From the NCBI GenBank assembly GCA_964392775.1, contig CAYMRD010000001.1, positions 158,420 through 222,419 on the forward strand: 64,000 nt of DNA, read 5' to 3'. Shown piece after piece: positions 60,198-64,000 of the stretch (the stretch's first letter is position 1; each line of letters opens with the position of its first letter). The position numbers and the translations under genes are program-made. Origin of the DNA: UKL13-3 sp964392775. GTDB lineage: Bacteria; Bacteroidota; Bacteroidia; UKL13-3. Below the pieces are notes generated by a model, which ran no database searches, was not told the DNA's origin, and was given only the letters and a program-made list of their open reading frames with translations.

Positions 60198-60428
60198 ATG
60201 AGTAAAACGTATTCTTACATTTTAGCTGCTTTGGCGTGTGCTGCTTATTGGATTTTGTTCCTCGTTATTCTTGTTTATATCGGTGGACGTTTTGACCGAC
60301 TTGGAATGCTTTGGAAAACTTTATTCTTTTGGATGCCTATCGTTGGTATTTGGAAAGGAATAACAAGTTTTGGCAAAAATAAAAAGGAAACAGAAGGAAC
60401 AAAGGATGAAACAAAAACTAATAATTAA
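60198..60428 (+). CDS. Small membrane protein
   Basis: 76 residues. Two hydrophobic helices ('ILAALACAAYWILFLVILVY' and 'LFFWMPIVGIWKGI') followed by a charged tail. No recognised family. Confidence 0.55.
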   Translation: MSKTYSYILAALACAAYWILFLVILVYIGGRFDRLGMLWKTLFFWMPIVGIWKGITSFGKNKKETEGTKDETKTNN

Positions 60429-60619
60429 AAAAGCCCGAACCGCTAACACACGTCTTGCGCCATTGCCGTTAATGTGCAAAAATGAAGCTTATTTTTACGC
60501 ATAAATTTATCTTGGTTGACAAATTATCCTACGCAATCGGCAACAGCGCAAGGCGTGGGAACGTTATGCCCAATTTGAAAAACAAGACGAAACAAAATAA
60601 AATAACAAATAAATTCAAT

Positions 60620-61336
60620 ATGAACCCTAAAATATTATACCTGATTTGGGTCTGCTTAACCTTTATTTCATGCAATTCAACAGAAAGGAATAACGACAAA
60701 AATGGCAGACTGCTTTCAGAACTAATTGAAGAGAAAAAAGTCGAAATGCATTTTTTTGAATCTAGTATCAAAATGATTCAAATTGGACTTGAAATAAATT
60801 CATGGCATGATATAAAAATAATAATACCAGCCGGAACGAATTTAATACCAACTGATGATTCTATTCAAACTATGGTATCCACTCAAGATATAGAAATACT
60901 GGCCGAAGATGACTGGGTGAAAGTTGAAATTCCGGTAGCATGTTCAAATTTGCACAAAAAAGCACCTAATAGTAGATTAATTTTCGATATAAAACATAAA
61001 TCACAAAACAAGGAGCTAAATAATCTCTTTGAATATATTCATGAAAAGAAATTAAATCTTCCATATGAAATTGTGCAATCAGCAGTTTGGATAATTTCAG
61101 ATAATGCCTCATATTATGATTTGTTAAGTTTAAGAATAAAAGAAGAATATAGAGGATATATTATGCCTTATGGCAAAAGCGTAATTTCGGCAAAAATGGC
61201 AGCCGAAGGGATAAATTTATGTGCTAATGCTGGAATTAATATTTATTCAAAAAGGATTTATAATGAGTTCAACAATATTTATGACGATTTAAGTCCAAAT
61301 GAGAGGCAAGATTATTATTTTCTAAAACAAAAATAA
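60620..61336 (+). CDS. Putative lipoprotein of unknown function
   Basis: 238 residues from ATG 60620 ('MNPKILYLIWVCLTFISCNS'), a clear lipoprotein signal with Cys at residue 18. The mature protein has alternating beta and helical segments and no recognisable family. Earlier in-frame starts would place the signal internally. Confidence 0.55.
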   Translation: MNPKILYLIWVCLTFISCNSTERNNDKNGRLLSELIEEKKVEMHFFESSIKMIQIGLEINSWHDIKIIIPAGTNLIPTDDSIQTMVSTQDIEILAEDDWVKVEIPVACSNLHKKAPNSRLIFDIKHKSQNKELNNLFEYIHEKKLNLPYEIVQSAVWIISDNASYYDLLSLRIKEEYRGYIMPYGKSVISAKMAAEGINLCANAGINIYSKRIYNEFNNIYDDLSPNERQDYYFLKQK

Positions 61337-61395
61337 AAGGTAAAGAAATTTAAAATTTTAAGCTCTAAATTATTACATATACTATCTCAACTTTA

Positions 61396-62136
61396 ATGAT
61401 AAAATTATTTCATTACACTAGCATTAATAATTTAGCTCTAATTTTAAGAAATCAAAGTATACGATTCGGTAGGCTTGACCATGTAAACGACCCGACAGAA
61501 GGTATCGTTAGCGATTTTCATTCATTAGCACCATATATTTTTATTTCCTGTTGGACTGCTTCAAATGAAGAAAATTTGGCACTTTGGAATATGTATACTC
61601 CAAACATGAGAGGTGTACGAATAGAATTAGAAATACCTATATTTCAATCTTTCAAAATTGGTGATCAAGAAGATTTTCTGTTTAATGAAACGGAGTATCT
61701 TAATGAGGACAAGGGTTATTTTATGAGTGGAGGTCAAAATAAGCCACTTAAAATTGAATATACAGATGATGAAGCCCTACTTAAACCAGTAATCAGAAAT
61801 CAAAATGGATTGCACATTGCGAGCGTTGGTATTCATAAACGGACTATTTGGTCAATTGAGCAGGAATATCGTTATAGAATTGAGATTCTCCCAATTGATA
61901 AAAATATTAATAAGAGGGATTTTTCTCAGAGATATAACCATTTATTGGATAGTCAAACGCCACCACCAATTCAAGACTATTTTATTAAAATAAACAACAA
62001 TGCATTTAAAAGAATGAAGATCTTGTGTAGCCCAAAAATGCTAAATGGAGACATTGAAATTATTGAAGCACTTAAACTTTCATATAATCCGACAGCTGAA
62101 ATAAATCAGAGCATACTCACGGGATTTGTCCGATAA
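61396..62136 (+). CDS. DUF2971 family protein
   Basis: 246 residues. The N terminus 'LFHYTSINNLALILRNQSIR', 'FGRLDHVNDPTEG' and 'FISCWTASNEENLALWNMY' are the hallmark of DUF2971, proteins often found in variable, defence-associated regions. 'KRTIWSIEQEYRYRIEI' is also conserved in the family. The biochemical role is unknown. AT-rich like its neighbours. Confidence 0.85.
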   Translation: MIKLFHYTSINNLALILRNQSIRFGRLDHVNDPTEGIVSDFHSLAPYIFISCWTASNEENLALWNMYTPNMRGVRIELEIPIFQSFKIGDQEDFLFNETEYLNEDKGYFMSGGQNKPLKIEYTDDEALLKPVIRNQNGLHIASVGIHKRTIWSIEQEYRYRIEILPIDKNINKRDFSQRYNHLLDSQTPPPIQDYFIKINNNAFKRMKILCSPKMLNGDIEIIEALKLSYNPTAEINQSILTGFVR

Positions 62137-62314
62137 CAAACGGGGCATAACACACGCTAAAAATCAATTGGGGCTGATGTGGTAATTGATCACTTTTCTA
62201 TACATTTACAATTCGTTCCACCTAAAAGATTTGTGGTTCAAATCTCCAACTGCTTTTTGCGTGAAACCGTTGCAATAACTTCCGTACCTTACCATAAATC
62301 CTGGTAAAATTAAT

Positions 62315-63352
62315 ATGATAAGACTTCTTTCTATCGCCATTTTTATTGGACTATTAGCGATAAATGTACAGGGACAAGAGCCAGACAATACGAGACCAAT
62401 GTATGGGGAGGTCATAAAAAATGACAGTTATAAAAAAACAGATGAAGCCTTTATAGCAAGTGCGCTTAAAGACAACGGGACAATAGACAGTTCGGTTAAT
62501 GTATATCTTCAGTTTGCTTGGAGGCATTTTTATTATAACGACCTTACGACATCTATGAAAAGATTTAACCAAGTGTGGCTGTTAAATCCAAATTATCCGG
62601 ATGTTTATTTTGGTTTTGCCGGCCTATTGGAAATGACGGGCAAGAAAGAAGATGCAAAACGTTTTTATAGAATGGCGAGTGAGAAGGACAAAGATAATAT
62701 CCGGTCAAAAATATGTTTTCAACGACTTGCTGATTGTAAAGAGAATCTTAAGGATTATTCAGGTACAATAGAGGCGTATGAAAAACTTGTGTCTATTGAC
62801 AGTAATAACGCATTTGCATTTAAAAAACTGGGTTATTTCCTTATGGATACAAAGGACAAGGAAAAAGCGTTTAAAGTTCTTTCAAAAGCAATTGAACTTG
62901 ACCCTAAGGATGCTATGACATACAATAACAGGGCATATTTGTATCAAAGCCAAAGAGAGTATGAAAATGCAATCTTTGACTACACAAAAGCAATTGAACT
63001 TGACCCTAAGGATGCTATGACATACAATAACAGGGCATATTTGTATCAAAGCCAAAGAGAGTATGAAAATGCAATCTTTGACTACACAAAAGCAATTGAA
63101 CTTGACCCTAAATATATAAGTGCGTATGTTAACCGCGGACTTACTAAAATGGAGCAGTTGGATTTTCAATCAGCAAAAGCAGACTTTGAAGAATGTGTGA
63201 GGTTAGAAGAAAATTCCGGAGAATTGAGGATGTTTTTAGGACAAGCTAAACTCAAATTACAAGACAAACAAGGAGCCTGTGCTGATTTTAAACTGGCAAA
63301 TAAACTGGGTGAAAAGGCCGCGAAGAAATTCATAAAAGAGAACTGCAGATAA
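62315..63352 (+). CDS. Exported TPR-repeat protein
   Basis: 345 residues, signal peptide ('LLSIAIFIGLLAINVQGQ'), then about six tetratricopeptide repeats ('AIELDPKDAMTYNNRAYLYQ' type). Two successive repeats are identical in DNA as well as protein (62888-63091). Probably a periplasmic or outer-membrane scaffold protein. Partner unknown. Confidence 0.85.
   Translation: MIRLLSIAIFIGLLAINVQGQEPDNTRPMYGEVIKNDSYKKTDEAFIASALKDNGTIDSSVNVYLQFAWRHFYYNDLTTSMKRFNQVWLLNPNYPDVYFGFAGLLEMTGKKEDAKRFYRMASEKDKDNIRSKICFQRLADCKENLKDYSGTIEAYEKLVSIDSNNAFAFKKLGYFLMDTKDKEKAFKVLSKAIELDPKDAMTYNNRAYLYQSQREYENAIFDYTKAIELDPKDAMTYNNRAYLYQSQREYENAIFDYTKAIELDPKYISAYVNRGLTKMEQLDFQSAKADFEECVRLEENSGELRMFLGQAKLKLQDKQGACADFKLANKLGEKAAKKFIKENCR
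62888..63091 (+). repeat. Perfect 102-bp tandem duplication inside the TPR gene
   Basis: 62888-62989 and 62990-63091 appear identical base for base, and the first 20 nt of a third copy follow (63092-63111). Each unit is 34 codons, one TPR. Identity at synonymous sites shows it is recent or maintained by conversion. Confidence 0.9.
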
Positions 63353-63449
63353 AAGTATTACTGCCTTATATGGTAGTGAAAAATAAATTAGACCAAAATT
63401 TTGGATGTTGTTTTACGTTTGGCCTATAATATTAAGCATTAAAAAATGT

Positions 63450-63823
63450 GGCAAGTGCATTATACATCGCGGTTAAAGAAGACATTAAAGACCTTCGCTC
63501 TTTGCTAAAGGCTTCCAGTGAAATGATGCAACCCCGCATTAAGATGTTAATAGCTGTGAAAAAAGCAGGCGACAATGGGATTGCCAAGAGAACGCTGATG
63601 GATACAATAGGAGAGTATTCATAACTGGAGAACAGCCTATAAAAATGGTGGCTTAGAAGCCTTACTCGCAAATGGACGAAAAGGAAAAGCGGGTAAGCCC
63701 TCTGTTTTTAACAAAGAAGAGCATCAACAAATAGAGCAGAAGCTTAAAGACCCCAAAAACGGATTGGCAGGTTTTATAGAACTTCAGCAATGGATTGAAC
63801 AGGAATTTAAGGTGACGTTGTAA
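63450..63823 (+). pseudogene. IS630-family transposase relic
   Basis: Frame 1 gives 'AVKEDIKDLRSLLKASSEMM' and 'KKAGDNGIAKRTLMDTIGE', then a frameshift near 63622, and the next frame gives 'NWRTAYKNGGLEALLANGRK' to 'ELQQWIEQEFKVTL' and a stop. This is the helix-turn-helix half of IS630-type transposases. The DDE catalytic half is missing. Confidence 0.75.
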
Positions 63824-64000
63824 TATAGTGTTGATGGTTCATTCAATGTATATCCGCAAGTATACCCCAATGCATATTTGGCATGGCTTTGTGTACTCTT
63901 TGAGCCTCCTATGTTTGCCTATGCGAATCTTGCCACAAAGTCTCCAAGCCTCCAAGTTTCACCAAGACCGAAAAGAAGGGCATTTCTTCGTGTTCTTATA
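63824..64000. other. Non-coding tail of the window
   Basis: No gene seen. It contains CTCCAAGCCTCCAAGTTTC-like simple sequence. Confidence 0.4.

Overview
The window is a Bacteroidota (Bacteroidetes) chromosome. It carries two very large type IX secretion (T9SS) cargo proteins, a Bacteroidetes-type Cas9 of about 1400 residues with its tracrRNA, promoters of the TTG-N19-TAnnTTTG kind, a TonB protein with a glycine-rich linker, and MbnP/DUF6150-type lipoproteins. I cannot name a genus. I saw no rRNA or tRNA gene.

Layout. 1-4.2 kb: 3' part of a giant T9SS beta-helix protein. 4.4-8.9 kb: tracrRNA (minus strand) divergent from cas9 (plus strand), with a decayed repeat-spacer-repeat relic behind cas9. 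9.1-10.3 kb: AAA-type ATPase. 10.5-20.7 kb: a helical protein and a 2826-residue T9SS protein. 21-29.6 kb: a putative nitric oxide response region made of an uncharacterised 594-residue protein, a Crp/Fnr regulator, tandem Fnr-like boxes, rhamnose-type sugar genes and norC-norB. 29.7-32.4 kb: nadA-nadB. 32.6-42.7 kb: a mosaic of short one- or two-gene segments separated by same-strand elements whose two ends match the two ends of the CRISPR repeat, finishing in a clean 17-repeat type II-C array. 42.8-44.8 kb: a broken nucleotidyltransferase, cas2 and cas1. 45-57.4 kb: housekeeping genes (parE, parC, ribF, M23 peptidase, rnhA, folC, tonB) with a 100-N assembly gap between parE and parC. 57.7-64 kb: accessory genes (HEPN-like, lipoproteins, DUF2971, TPR) and an IS630 relic.

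How it works together. Cas9 and tracrRNA at 4.4-8.8 kb should serve the array at 41.4-42.7 kb. Array, cas2 and cas1 are about 33 kb from cas9, so the usual compact tracrRNA-cas9-cas1-cas2-array locus has been split. Each 47-nt repeat contains a Bacteroidetes-like promoter (TTG-N19-GATCTTTG), so every spacer may have its own promoter.

The most unusual observation is the 32.6-42.7 kb island. Elements that share the first 15 and last about 30 nt of the CRISPR repeat, but carry 0, 25, about 50 or (when split) 1900 extra bases in the middle, lie between unrelated single genes, two small-RNA-like units and a gene fragment cut at the element edge. It resembles a cassette array built on CRISPR-repeat-like boundaries. 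That reading is inference. The repeats, coordinates and orientations are read directly from the sequence.
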